This document shows positions 12,701 through 21,736 of a stretch of 64,000 nucleotides of DNA, piece after piece. The notes under the pieces are model-generated. The model saw nothing but the letters and a program-made list of their open reading frames with translations, had not been told where the DNA came from and did no database searches. Origin of the DNA: Linepithema humile (lineage: Eukaryota; Arthropoda; Insecta; Hymenoptera; Formicidae); assembly GCF_040581485.1 (NCBI RefSeq), contig NC_090129.1, positions 10,836,501 through 10,900,500 of the forward strand. Direction: 5' to 3'. How positions within the stretch are numbered: position 1 is the first letter of the stretch; the number at the start of each line of letters is the position of its first letter. The position numbers and the translations under genes were made by a program.

Positions 12701-12886
12701 GACCTCTCCCTCCCAGCATTGGTTCGAGCAATGCTGGAGGGAGAGGATAAGTGGAAGGCCGCCTCCAAATTCTGCGGGGTTGTGATGCTGCAGAAAGAGG
12801 AGGCGGAAAGAATCAGAAGGGGGGAGGCGGAAAAGGTAGACAGCACTCCATCACCCTCCCCACCACCCCCCTCCCCCTTCGCATAG
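9735..12886 (+). pseudogene. R1-clade ORF2 (endonuclease and reverse transcriptase), copy A, broken
   Basis: The start region reads LQANLNHARQAQ and VAEPY, the first endonuclease motifs. A frameshift near 9955-9960 (poly-C) leads into 10018-10446, with GDFNAWN and SDHLVIE completing the endonuclease. A TGA at 10447-10449 interrupts the same frame, which continues to about 11800 with reverse transcriptase motifs: GKAPGPDG, AYRPICLL, the catalytic CYADD at 11725-11739. A one-base shift near 11800 leads to 11831-12886, with GLEVAPLKTEA, the thumb region and CHHCAAGRDSAQHTLSKC. It would perform target-primed reverse transcription if whole. All these breaks recur in copy C, so they predate the duplication. 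Confidence 0.87.
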
Positions 12887-13525
12887 AAGAGCGGGAGGCA
12901 ACGGCGGCGGGGGTGCTCCCACGACCGCAATGCGGCGGAGAAGATTAATCCCCCGTCGCCGTTTACCAGCCCCACGTAGGGACTGAAAGGAGTAGGGGTC
13001 TCTCGGAAGGTGGTAAAGAAATTTGCCACCACCACCAACATCACAATCCGAGAGACCCCGGGGGGGACTTACATCCCGAAAGAGACATCCCCCCCCCCTA
13101 CTCATAGAGGCTGGGTGGGAAAGCGGGGAAACTTTTCCCCCTCCCCCCAGTGGGGACCAATCGTGAGCGGGGGCTCATGATGGTCCCGACCCCCCCACAC
13201 ATAAACCAGGGAGGGCGGGGGAAGATTGTGGTAGCCCAGTCTTCTCCGCAATAAAAGACGAAATAGAGGAGTGGGAGAAACATATATCTCTCCCCCCCTC
13301 CAGGAAGGAACCGAACAACGGTCAAACCCGAGAGGGGGTGAGATGAATGCCGCTGGCGATGCCTCACCCCCTCTCAAAACGAGTTAGGATGGCTACCGGC
13401 GGGGGTTTTAGTGGGTATACCTAGGGACACCTTCCCTGGGGGACTCCCACATGACCCTCGGGTTCTCCCCCGAGGCCCGAAGGTATCCATAAAAGATTTC
13501 TCCCGCCTTACCAAAAAAAAAAAAA
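12887..13525 (+). other. 3' UTR and poly(A) of R1-clade element A, with stem-loops
   Basis: Two strong hairpins are visible: GGGGTCTCTCGGA at 12995-13007 pairing with 13047-13059, and AGAGGGGGTGAG at 13331-13342 pairing with 13363-13374 around a 20-nt loop. A third, CCTCGGG with CCCGAGG, lies near 13457. Reverse transcriptases of this type recognise 3' UTR RNA, so these are candidate recognition structures; that role is inferred. Confidence 0.6.
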
Positions 13526-13540
13526 AGTATGTTCTACGAT
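13526..13540. repeat. Target site duplication, right (R1-clade element A)
   Basis: Exact repeat of 7881-7895, directly after the poly(A) run; the first A may belong to the tail. Confidence 0.9.
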
Positions 13541-15477
13541 TAGAAATAACTGATTTACTATTAATAACGGTTTTGCTGTTAATATATTACGAAATGAAAG
13601 TAGGTCAGCAATGTTTATCTAATAAGTTTATTGTTGCTATGTTTATTATTTGAAATTATCGAAAGTAATCAGTTTCGATGGTTGAGCAAATCTATGTCAG
13701 TTTTAAAATTAGTTCATCATATCAGTACACGGTAAAATTTCATAATAAAATGCCACAATTGTTCTGGAACAAAGAGTACGCAGATATGATTTTTGTATAT
13801 GACTTCTGCAATGGAAATTGTCGAGTTACAAAGGAATATCAATGAAGGTTTTTTATTATAGAAGAGCGCCAACAAACTTCTGATTTTCAATATAACGTGA
13901 TAGCAAAACATTTATAGAATCTATATTTATATAATTTTTTCTAATTTCTACTTATTGATCAAACTGATAAAGTTTAATCGTTTAACTTTAGAACACCCTG
14001 TATATATCACTTTCCGAGGTGCTGTTTTAAATACTTACTTTTATAGTAGATATGTTGTTATATCTGAGATCCAATGTCTGAAGTTTATCGTGATTAGTTA
14101 TCCAATCATCCAATATTTCGGAAATGCTATTGTTAACTAAATATAATTCTTTTAGTTTACTGTAAAACGCTGTAGTAAATGCCTTGGACCATTTAGATAA
14201 TGTAAGATAATTGTGAGACAAGTTAATAATTTTCACGCTTGTAAAAAAAACAAAACTATAATCGGGAATAGTTTTTAGATGATTTCGTTCCATATTTAGT
14301 TGTTCCAACCAGACTAATTTACGAAATAGTGTACTGAAAAAAAAGATTTTTGTATCAATAAAGTTATAAAGCATGTAAGCAATTATTATCAATTATGTAA
14401 TAAAAGCAATTTAAATATACTCAGAAATGGTAGTAATGCAATTATTTAATAAATTCAATATATTTAATAAAACGGTATCGTTGAAAATATTATCCGGTAA
14501 AGCTTCTAGATAATTAGAGTCCAATTCCAATATTTCTAAGTATGACAAATCTCGAAATATTTCTACGGGCAAAGATTGGAGGTAATTGTTACTCAATACA
14601 ATCTCTTCCAGCGATGATGATCCCCAAAAGAGATCTTTCGGTAAAGTGATTAGTCCATTGTTCATCAGTTTCAAATGTTTCACTTTTGTTAAATTGCTAA
14701 AAAATTCATCCAATAAAGTCAAATTTCTCTGGTTGTCGTTTAAGTAAACTCTTGCCAATTTTGTATTGTTTCGTAGAAGATCTTTTGGCAAATTTGTAAA
14801 ATTGTTCCATTCTAGAAAAAGATTGTTAAGGTTTTCCAGCTTTGCGAATATATTTTCTGGTAAACCGGATAAGTCATTCATTGACATATCGAGGTGTCTC
14901 AGAGCAACAAGTTTGTCGAAAATACCCGCTGGGAACTCGGTTAAATAATTCTTACGTAGATCCAGATGTATTACATTTGTCAGCTTATCAAATGTGGTGG
15001 ATTCTATCCGTCTCAAACTGTTATTCCTCAAATAAAGCCAATTTAATTCGGGGGTAAAATCAAAAAATTCAATGGCCAAAGATTCTAAGTTGGTGTTTGT
15101 TATGTAAAGGATCTGTAATTTTTGCGAATTGGCTAACAGATCTTTGTCCACATGCTGTATGTTGTAGTTCTCTATTTTTAGAGATTTTAAATTTTCGAAA
15201 CCGTTTAGATGATGTTTTTCCAAGGTCGAGTTTAAGTTTTTGTATGATGAAAAAATTAATTCCTTAATATCTGTAGCTTTTAGCATTCGCGCAATGTCAA
15301 TCAATTTGATGTTCTTAAGTAAATTGCACTCTTTGAACACCATCAGGTAGTCAGAAGCCCAAGAAGTATTATGCAACGTAATATTCCATATTTCGAGATT
15401 AAAATTTGACAAGTCTGCTGAGTTGACACAGGTAATCTATGTGAAAAACATATTTATGTAAATTTGATTTAATTATC

Positions 15478-15807
15478 TAAAAGTTAAAAGAAAAAAGAAG
15501 AAACGTTTATTTGTGAAACTTTCCATGAATTTTATACAAAATTATTTTTTAATAGTATGTAAAATAAATAATTTTGTAAATAAGTAGTTCTAAGTAAGAC
15601 ATTGAAGAACTTTTTAAAGAAAGATGGAATAAAAAATTTTAAAAAAAGTTAAAAGAAAAAAGAAGAAACGTTTATTTGTGAAACTTTCCATGAATTTTAT
15701 ACAAAATTATTTTTTAATAGTATGTAAAATAAATAATTTTGTAAATAAGTAGTTCTAAGTAAGACATTGAAGAACTTTTTAAAGAAAGATGGAATAAAAA
15801 ATTTAAA
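15478..15807. repeat. 165-bp tandem duplication upstream of Toll-A exon 2
   Basis: The stretch starting AAGTTAAAAGAAAAAAGAAG recurs with a period of 165. The same two units exist in copy 2 (about 51957-52286), but Toll-B has one unit (about 32000-32160). It therefore arose after A/C split from B and before the segmental duplication. Confidence 0.88.
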
Positions 15808-15950
15808 AAAAAATACTTTGCTCTACGAAAGATATTATTAAATATAAAAACATGAATATCGTAATCATGAAAAGTTTGATATTTTTTAATATTCGATATC
15901 TTTTAATATTTTTGAATTGTATAATATAGCAAAGAATTAATTTGTATCTA

Positions 15951-16654
15951 CAGGGTGATTCAAAATAACCGTATGTCCTTAAAGGGGCATATTCCTGAGC
16001 GTATTCTGAGACAACTTTTCCTTTGGCAAAAGTTTGTGCAGAACTTAATTTTCAAGTTATAAAAGAAAATAGTTAGCGTATCGTGAGTCGAGTACAAGAA
16101 ACAAGCAGGGGCGTTGCAACTCACCGTTACACGCGAGTGTTTACGTGAGGCGCCTGCTACAATCAGCTGACACTCACGATACACAAATACGTATACGCAT
16201 CTCTCTTTCTCTCTCTCTCTTTCTCCCGCGATGAGACAGATCCATATCGAGTAAAAGTTTTTCCACTTTCTTATGGTTCACGTTTCACGTTTCAAAACAC
16301 AACACATTCACATACTCTGTTCACTCACTTCATCGTTAAACGAGGAATTTATTTAACGATCACTACTAATCACTTGATGCGTGAAAATTACTCGAAAAAA
16401 GTAACACGTGTTTTTCGAGTAATTGTGTATCGTGAGTGTCAGCTGATTGTAGCAGGCGCCTCACGTAAACACCCGTGTGTAGCGGTGAGTTGCGGCGCCC
16501 CTGCTTGTTTCTTGTACTCAACTCACGATACGCTATTTTCTTTTATAATTTAAAAATTAAGCTCCGCACAAACTTTTGCCAAAGGAAAAGTTGTCTCAGA
16601 ATACGCTCAGAAATATGTCCCTTTAAGGACATACGGTTATTTTGAATCACCCTG
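15951..16654. mobile_element. 704-bp foldback MITE (TA target), copy 1
   Basis: Ends are CAGGGTGATTCAAAATAACC and its inverse, flanked by TA on both sides as for Tc1/mariner-type elements. Arms of more than 200 bases pair with few mismatches (for example GGCGCCTGCTACAATCAGC with its inverse on the other arm); the centre is a CT-rich run and unpaired DNA. No coding capacity was seen. It sits where the upstream intron or first exon of Toll-A would be expected. The same element is at 52423-53126. Confidence 0.85.
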
Positions 16655-17302
16655 TATATATATATAATTTATAAGAATAAGAAAATTTAATTATTAAGCA
16701 AAGTATCAATAAAAATTATTAAAATTATTACTTACTTTTTTAATGTATTGTTTATTATTTATTATTAACTTATCATTAATGTTAAAATTTTCATTATTTA
16801 TCCATGTTTAATCATATAGCATAATGTTTCAATCAGAAAATTACATTTGCAAGAGAGTCTTGATGTTGATCTGTGTGTAATAATAAATCAATATTTACAT
16901 AAATAAAAAATAATTACAAATAAAGTTTTTATTAATTATGCAATGAATAAAATATACATTAATGTAATGAACAAAAAATATATGTTTAAGTATTGAAAAT
17001 AAAAGTTAGGATATACACTTTAGAATTGCACATATTTTACATTTTACACATTTTAAAAATTGCACAATAAGTATTTGAAATACAAAGCATTTTTTTAACA
17101 TCTTGAATAATAAAATTATACGTTTTATTTAAAATATATATAATTGAACATTATATATATATATTTTTTAAACTCAAAATCTTTATAATATTTTTGATAT
17201 TATTATTCATAATATAAAAAAATGAAAAACTTTTGTGTAAAATGAATGTTTCAATAATAAATATAAAAAGAAAAATCACGCGTTAAATATATAACAGACA
17301 TA
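16655..17302. other. AT-rich spacer downstream of the MADF-BESS gene
   Basis: Very AT-rich sequence with TA runs and no recognised gene. It lies on the 3' side of the minus-strand MADF-BESS gene and may include its 3' UTR. The open frames have no protein character. Confidence 0.5.
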
Positions 17303-18314
17303 TTACATTTTTTGTAATGAAGCAAATAAAGCATCTGTTATCATTTTCTTCCTGATATTTTTTTCAGTTTGTGGAAGATTTGACAAGTGAGCAATAATAA
17401 ACTGACTAAATGCTTCATCTTCATTTTCATATTTGTTATCCAAAACATTGACAAGTTTTTGTGTAACTGATGAAAACATTTTTTCAAATTCTTTCGTTTC
17501 ATCTATTTTGCGTTTCTTGTATTTCACAGGTTTTGTATCTAATTTTTTAAGAATATTTTCTTTGTTTTTCTCCTCATTATTAGAATTATCTTCTTTTTCA
17601 GAATCGCTTGATATTTTATGAAATACTTCATTAGATTTTGGAATATTGACTGATAACTCCGAAGATGATGTAGAAGATGAAGTTTCAATCGCTTTTATAT
17701 TACTATGCGTTCTGAAAATATAAAAATATATAAGTATATATTATACTATTAAAAGAAAATTTTTAAGCAATAATAACTACAAATCTTCGCTGTCTGACAT
17801 AATTGTCAAGAAATGACAATTGGGAAAAAAATACAAAAGGTTTGTGAGTTGAAGCAGCACTTCCACTTTTATATTGACCATTCAAGATTCGTTTCTCACG
17901 ATTGTATTGAATTCTTAGAGATGTACATCTAGTTTGGCAGTATTCAGGTGTATAAAAATTACCTGAAAATTTTGAGATACTTAAATCCATTATCATATTT
18001 ACTTATCCATCATATAAATTAGCAATAAAATGTGATAAAAAATATATTATTAAAAAAAATAACATTTGTAACTTACCATAATTTTTATTTAGCATAATTT
18101 TAGACATTTCATTCCAAGCGTTATCTTTAATTATTCTGTCTTTAAAATCATTATGTCTTTTATTGTATAAAAATGGGCGTTCTCTGTATAATTCAATGAG
18201 AAAAGCATCACCATTTTTTTCTTCTATAGCAATATTTTCTTGTTCATTTGATATCTCTTGACTGTATACATATGATTCACATATGTTAGATTCGCAATAT
18301 TCATGATCTTTCAT
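17303..18314 (-). pseudogene. MADF-BESS domain protein, copy 1 (splice donor lost)
   Basis: Three coding exons: 18077-18314, 17785-17962 and 17303-17711, 274 codons plus stop. Exon 1 starts at ATG 18314, just after an acceptor, and holds the first half of a MADF (Myb/SANT-like) DNA-binding domain: FLIELYRERPFLYN, then DNAWNEMSKIML. Exon 2 completes it (TPEYCQTRCTSLRIQYNRE, FLDNYVRQR). Exon 3 is acidic and Ser-rich, then has a BESS motif (DEAFSQFIIAHLSNLP...ITDALFASL), a protein-interaction helix pair. Such proteins are insect transcription regulators. In this copy the exon 2 donor reads AAG|ATTTGT, whereas copy 2 reads AAG|GTTTGT, so normal splicing should fail; a GTAGTT four bases downstream could be used but would shift the frame. 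I call it a probable pseudogene for that reason alone. Confidence 0.72.
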
Positions 18315-18900
18315 TTTAATTGACTGAAACAATTAACAAAAAAGTATACTAATGTACTAGATACTTGGATGGATATATATATGGATGGATATACTAGATG
18401 GATATATAGATTTAATTTGTCAATCCATGTAATACAATTTAAATAACAAGATAATTTTGATTAGATAATTATATAATAATTAGACATACAATTAAGTTTA
18501 AACATATAATATTGGATCAAAAATTTGATTTATAAATAAGTATAACCTTTAATAAATCCTTTTTATAAAAAAGTTAGGTTATATTCATTTATTGAAATAC
18601 ATTGTAATGCATAAAATTGTTATTACATATTTAACAGATTTAAATATATTATATTATAAATGTTTATGAAATATTTACCTTTTATTAGTAGTTGTGTATA
18701 TATTTAGTTCTTTTTTATATATATTCGTTTATCACACGTACTTTTTGCAGCGTGACACGGTGTATATACGTTTAAGACTCGAGACACAAGACAGTATTGT
18801 GCGTCACTTCGAGACAAAGACTTAAGGCTGTCTTAAAATTATAAGACAGCCATTCTGCTTAGGCCCACAGCTATATATAATAGAGCTTTTTCTCGCAAAG
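18315..18900. other. Upstream region of the MADF-BESS gene
   Basis: An acceptor (TTGTTTCAG) ends just before the start codon, so a 5' UTR exon is likely; an AAAAG|GTAAAT donor on the minus strand near 18680 could end it. A variable GGATGGATAT repeat at about 18368-18410 is longer than in copy 2. Otherwise no gene was seen. Confidence 0.45.
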
Positions 18901-18904
18901 AATT

Positions 18905-19130
18905 TTGACATTACTTATTTGCAAGTACAATTTTTTGGAAAGGTTTTTTATAATATATACAATTTTTTTAAAAAGATTTTTTTATAATATATTTTTGGAA
19001 ATACAATCCTTTTGGAAAGTTTTTTATAATATATACAACTTTTTTTGGAAAGGTTTTTTGTGAGAAAAACTTTTTTTTAATATAATATATTTTTGAAAGT
19101 ACAATTTTTTGAAAAGGTTTTTTATGAGGA
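18905..19130. repeat. Degenerate minisatellite next to the JHAMT-like gene
   Basis: Roughly seven imperfect repeats of a 30-40 base unit containing TTTTTTGGAAAGGTTTTTTAT and ATAATATATACAATTTTT. It lies just downstream of the stop codon of the minus-strand methyltransferase. Related words occur in inverted form at both ends of the foldback element at 27032-27798. The same array is at about 55350-55570. Confidence 0.7.
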
Positions 19131-19147
19131 TACATATATACGCAATA

Positions 19148-20557
19148 TTATATAACTTTTCGTGCATAAACTATCACCATTTTGAATATATTTAATACAA
19201 ATTTTTGCTCTTGATTATTACATATTGATGTACAGCTAATCTCCCTTTTCATATATTCACGTGCGAAATTATCCTTGAATTCTTTTGCGAGATCATGCGG
19301 CATCTTATCCAAAAATGTGGGTATGGACATTATCCCAGCTGTTAAAGTAATCAATAATTAAAATTAAAATTTTTAATGTATCAATATATAAATAATGCAA
19401 AAGATTTATAACACGGATGATAATTATGTATAAAATTTATAACTTTAATAAGTTCTTAATAAGACTTACATAAAAACTTGTTTGAATTTTTAGCGAAAAA
19501 TGTCGCTTCTCGATGACTGCAATGGCAAATTTCAAATCCAATATTTTTAAGTAACTCTTTTACTTCTTCGCGAGGATTTTTTGAATAAAAATATGGTGAA
19601 ATACACCTTTTTACGTCCTACGTAAAAATAATAATTAGTAACTTGTAGTTGAAAAATTAGAAACAAATACATTACATATATATAATGATTACTTCCTTGT
19701 ACGATGCAAAGTCTTTATCTTGTGCCATTAATTCAAAAACATTATATGTATTATGAGATGCTAAAAATAATGTAAGCATAGTTCCACCAGGTCGAAGCAT
19801 GCGATAAATGTTTTCAAACGCTTGTCTGTTAAATAAAGAAGATAAATGTAAATAATTTTTGAAGTATACATTTATTATAATATTTGTAAATTAAAATTGT
19901 GTTCATATTATTATGTCTAATCAAGCAAAAGACGTTATTAAAACCAATTATTTCAAATTAAAAATTACACAGAAATTATTTATTTAAACCAGTTTTAAAT
20001 TTTGTTAATAGCAATTTTTCATTCAATAAATACCAAATTTTCCTATAAGAAAAAAATTATATTTTTGTAAGAAATTTATTAATTTATATGTGCTTAATAA
20101 TCTTACTTACCGAATGTTTTTGCACCAATTCAAAGTGTGGAATGAAAAAATGTGGTCAAATTCCGATACATATTTCTCAGGCAAATTTTTAGTTTGGATA
20201 TCTAATACTTCGAATCTAAGTCGTTTCTCATCGCTATATGTCATATTTGCATATTCGATCATGCTTTGTGAAATATCCGTACCTGCATGATATACAATAA
20301 TCGGATTAACAATAAGTAATAATGCACGATAATTTGTAGTTATATATAAACAATTTATTTGTTTACTTACCAATTATTACTGCATTTGGGTCAAGAGATG
20401 ACAAAAGAATGTCATTCGTTACATCTCCCGGTCCACAACCGATATCCATACATTTTCCGGAAATTTTCTTTAAATCATCAGCAAGTTCATCAATTAAACG
20501 TGATACATTGTATCTTTGAATATTGTCAGATGAAGCATAATCCCTTGGGTTTACCAT
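19148..20557 (-). CDS. Juvenile hormone acid O-methyltransferase-like protein, copy 1
   Basis: Five exons: 20371-20557, 20111-20282, 19693-19825, 19470-19617, 19148-19338; 831 bases, 276 codons plus stop, with consistent phases and GTAAGT-type donors. The ATG at 20557 (MVNPRDYASS) is chosen; another in-frame ATG lies 39 bases upstream. Class I SAM-methyltransferase motifs are clear: CMDIGCGPGDVTND (SAM loop, residues ~37-50), TDISQSMIEYA, FEVLDIQ, FDHIFSFHTLNW, and MLRPGGTM. The C-terminal half (ISPYFYSKNPREEV, LDKMPHDL, VIVYARK) matches insect JHAMT proteins, which transfer methyl from SAM to juvenile hormone acid or farnesoic acid. Length fits the family. Substrate is inferred; insects often have several JHAMT-like paralogues of unknown substrate. 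No lesions were seen. Confidence 0.88.
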
Positions 20558-20655
20558 ATTTACAACTTTAACAATTGCAACTTTAATTTGCTTCACAACT
20601 CGGTCAGTGTTTCTGTATATTCAATGTAATGCATCGCAGTATTCTCTGCAACTCC

Positions 20656-20662
20656 TTATATA
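20656..20662 (-). promoter_or_regulatory. TATA box of JHAMT-like copy 1
   Basis: On the minus strand the sequence reads CCTATATAAGG about 100 bases upstream of the start codon, leaving room for a short 5' UTR with a start site near 20625-20632. The same site exists upstream of copy 2. Inferred from sequence and distance. Confidence 0.5.
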
Positions 20663-21433
20663 GGTCGGTTTTTTGGTTCTTCATATCAATTATCTTTATT
20701 GCATAAGATATGTTATCTGTTATCTAATGCAAAACCTTGATGCTATTTTCTGATGTACTGATAACGATTTGAAAATTTCACTAACTCACATTTGCCATTG
20801 AAAGCAAAACGTCTCAGACTGCTGGCCTAGTTATGCTTATTGATCGATTGGTAAATATTTCGACATTTCCGTTTGTATAATATGTTTTTATAATAATTGT
20901 TTTGATGCAGCGTATCAGTTTTTCTTTTCTTTTCCGTTTTTTTTTTTGTAATTTAAATAATTATAACTTAAACATTTTGTAGTCATAAGTAGTATTAAAA
21001 AATTCATTAACAACATCACTATTTTAAAAGGAATTAATATCAATATGCACAATATTTTTAATAAAAAATATTTCTTTTATTCAATAAATAACAATAATCA
21101 ATAAGAGTTGAGGGCTCTTCTATTATTTTATAATAAGACAAATAATATAAAGCAAATAGAGCCGTAGCTGGATCTCAGTGCTTAATCATTTATTTTACAT
21201 TAACGCTTATAAATATAATCATTAACGCTTATAGATATGATCAAACGCTTATAAGTAGATATGATGAAACGTTTCGGCCATCGATTTTTGTTGTATAAGC
21301 GCTAAAATCAGTCGTGCACGACATCAATTATACCGAAGGTATATTATATACAAATCGACTCTGAATAAACATTTTTGATTTATTGTTATTGCCGCAGTAG
21401 CTTCAAGCCGTGATATCTTTGGGTTCGCGGTGT
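20663..21433. other. Upstream DNA of JHAMT-like copy 1
   Basis: No gene was seen. At about 21198-21262 the word AACGCTTATA occurs three times within about 65 bases, and its inverse TATAAGCG appears near 21295. Near 21412 begins a 34-bp repeated unit (ATCTTTGGGTTCGCGGT.TC) into which the hAT element inserted. Confidence 0.5.
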
Positions 21434-21441
21434 CTTTTATC
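21434..21441. repeat. hAT target site duplication, left
   Basis: CTTTTATC here and again at 26236-26243, an exact 8-bp duplication as made by hAT transposases. Confidence 0.9.
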
Positions 21442-21736
21442 CAGGGACGCATTTAGGTTTCTGCCGCCCCTAGGCTGAATCAAATTTGCCGCTTCTTAAT
21501 GACAGTGGAGCAAGAGGGAATTTTTTTATTAATTAAATAAGAAATAGATAATAAAATAAGAACAGGTATCTTATATATAGGATTCTTTGAATAATAATAA
21601 ATAACACACTGCATTGATTTTTAAAATTTTTTTTTGAAATATAAAATAATCAGCTTAAATCTTAAACTAATCTTAAACTAATCTTTGGAAATCAGGAACT
21701 ACATTAACAAAACAATTTTCTTGTTAAAAAAGTATA

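Larger units (their letters stand above)
7896..13525 (+). mobile_element. R1-clade non-LTR retrotransposon, copy A (5.6 kb)
   Basis: A GC-rich insert in AT-rich DNA, with two ORFs and a poly(A) tail (13513-13526) inside a 15-bp target duplication. ORF1 has three zinc knuckles; ORF2 has an apurinic-type endonuclease, reverse transcriptase and a C-terminal CCHC-like motif. This combination is that of the R1 clade (R1, TRAS, SART, Waldo). It is not in rDNA. It lies antisense to the Toll gene. Both ORFs carry several breaks, most of them shared with the copy at 39249-50006, so both descend from one insertion made before the segmental duplication. Confidence 0.9.
7849..14000. mobile_element. Mariner-like DNA transposon remnant in Toll-A intron 3, split by an R1-clade element
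   Basis: Ends are inverted copies of CA(A/G)GGTGTT.(C/A)AAAGTTAA, next to TA on both sides, as in Tc1/mariner insertions. Without the retroelement it is about 525 bp, as in Toll-B (29994-30518). The part at about 13719-13900 translates on the plus strand to a helix-turn-helix-like stretch (EYADMIFVYDFCNGN) resembling the N-terminal DUF4817-type domain seen in insect transposons, interrupted by a stop. All Toll copies here carry it in the same intron, so it predates the family's expansion. Confidence 0.65.
5960..15436 (-). pseudogene. Toll-like receptor pseudogene A
   Basis: Toll-1-type architecture on the minus strand: exon 2 (14421-15436, leucine-rich repeats), exon 3 (14039-14333), exon 4 (7132-7778, C-flank cysteines with NNPLSCDCD, then a second N-flank CPEKCDC and LRRs), exon 5 (5960-6842, LRR, C-flank NPWECDCDA, a membrane span from about VTMIISISAA, then TIR). 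Splice signals are good (GTAAGT after exon 3, GTGCGT after exon 4). No signal-peptide exon is present to the right: a foldback element and two other genes lie there instead. Breaks: a 1-base deletion in exon 4 near 7176; TGG to TGA after the membrane span (6459-6461); a 7-base deletion just after it; a 1-base loss at box 2 RDW (about 6312); stops at 6065-6067 and at the box 3 Trp (6047-6049). Intron 3 is about 6.3 kb because of transposon insertions. Confidence 0.88.

Noticed and set aside
7861..13560. R1 insertion in 28S rDNA
   Set aside because: The flanks are a Toll intron and a mariner-like remnant with no rRNA sequence, although the element belongs to the R1 clade.
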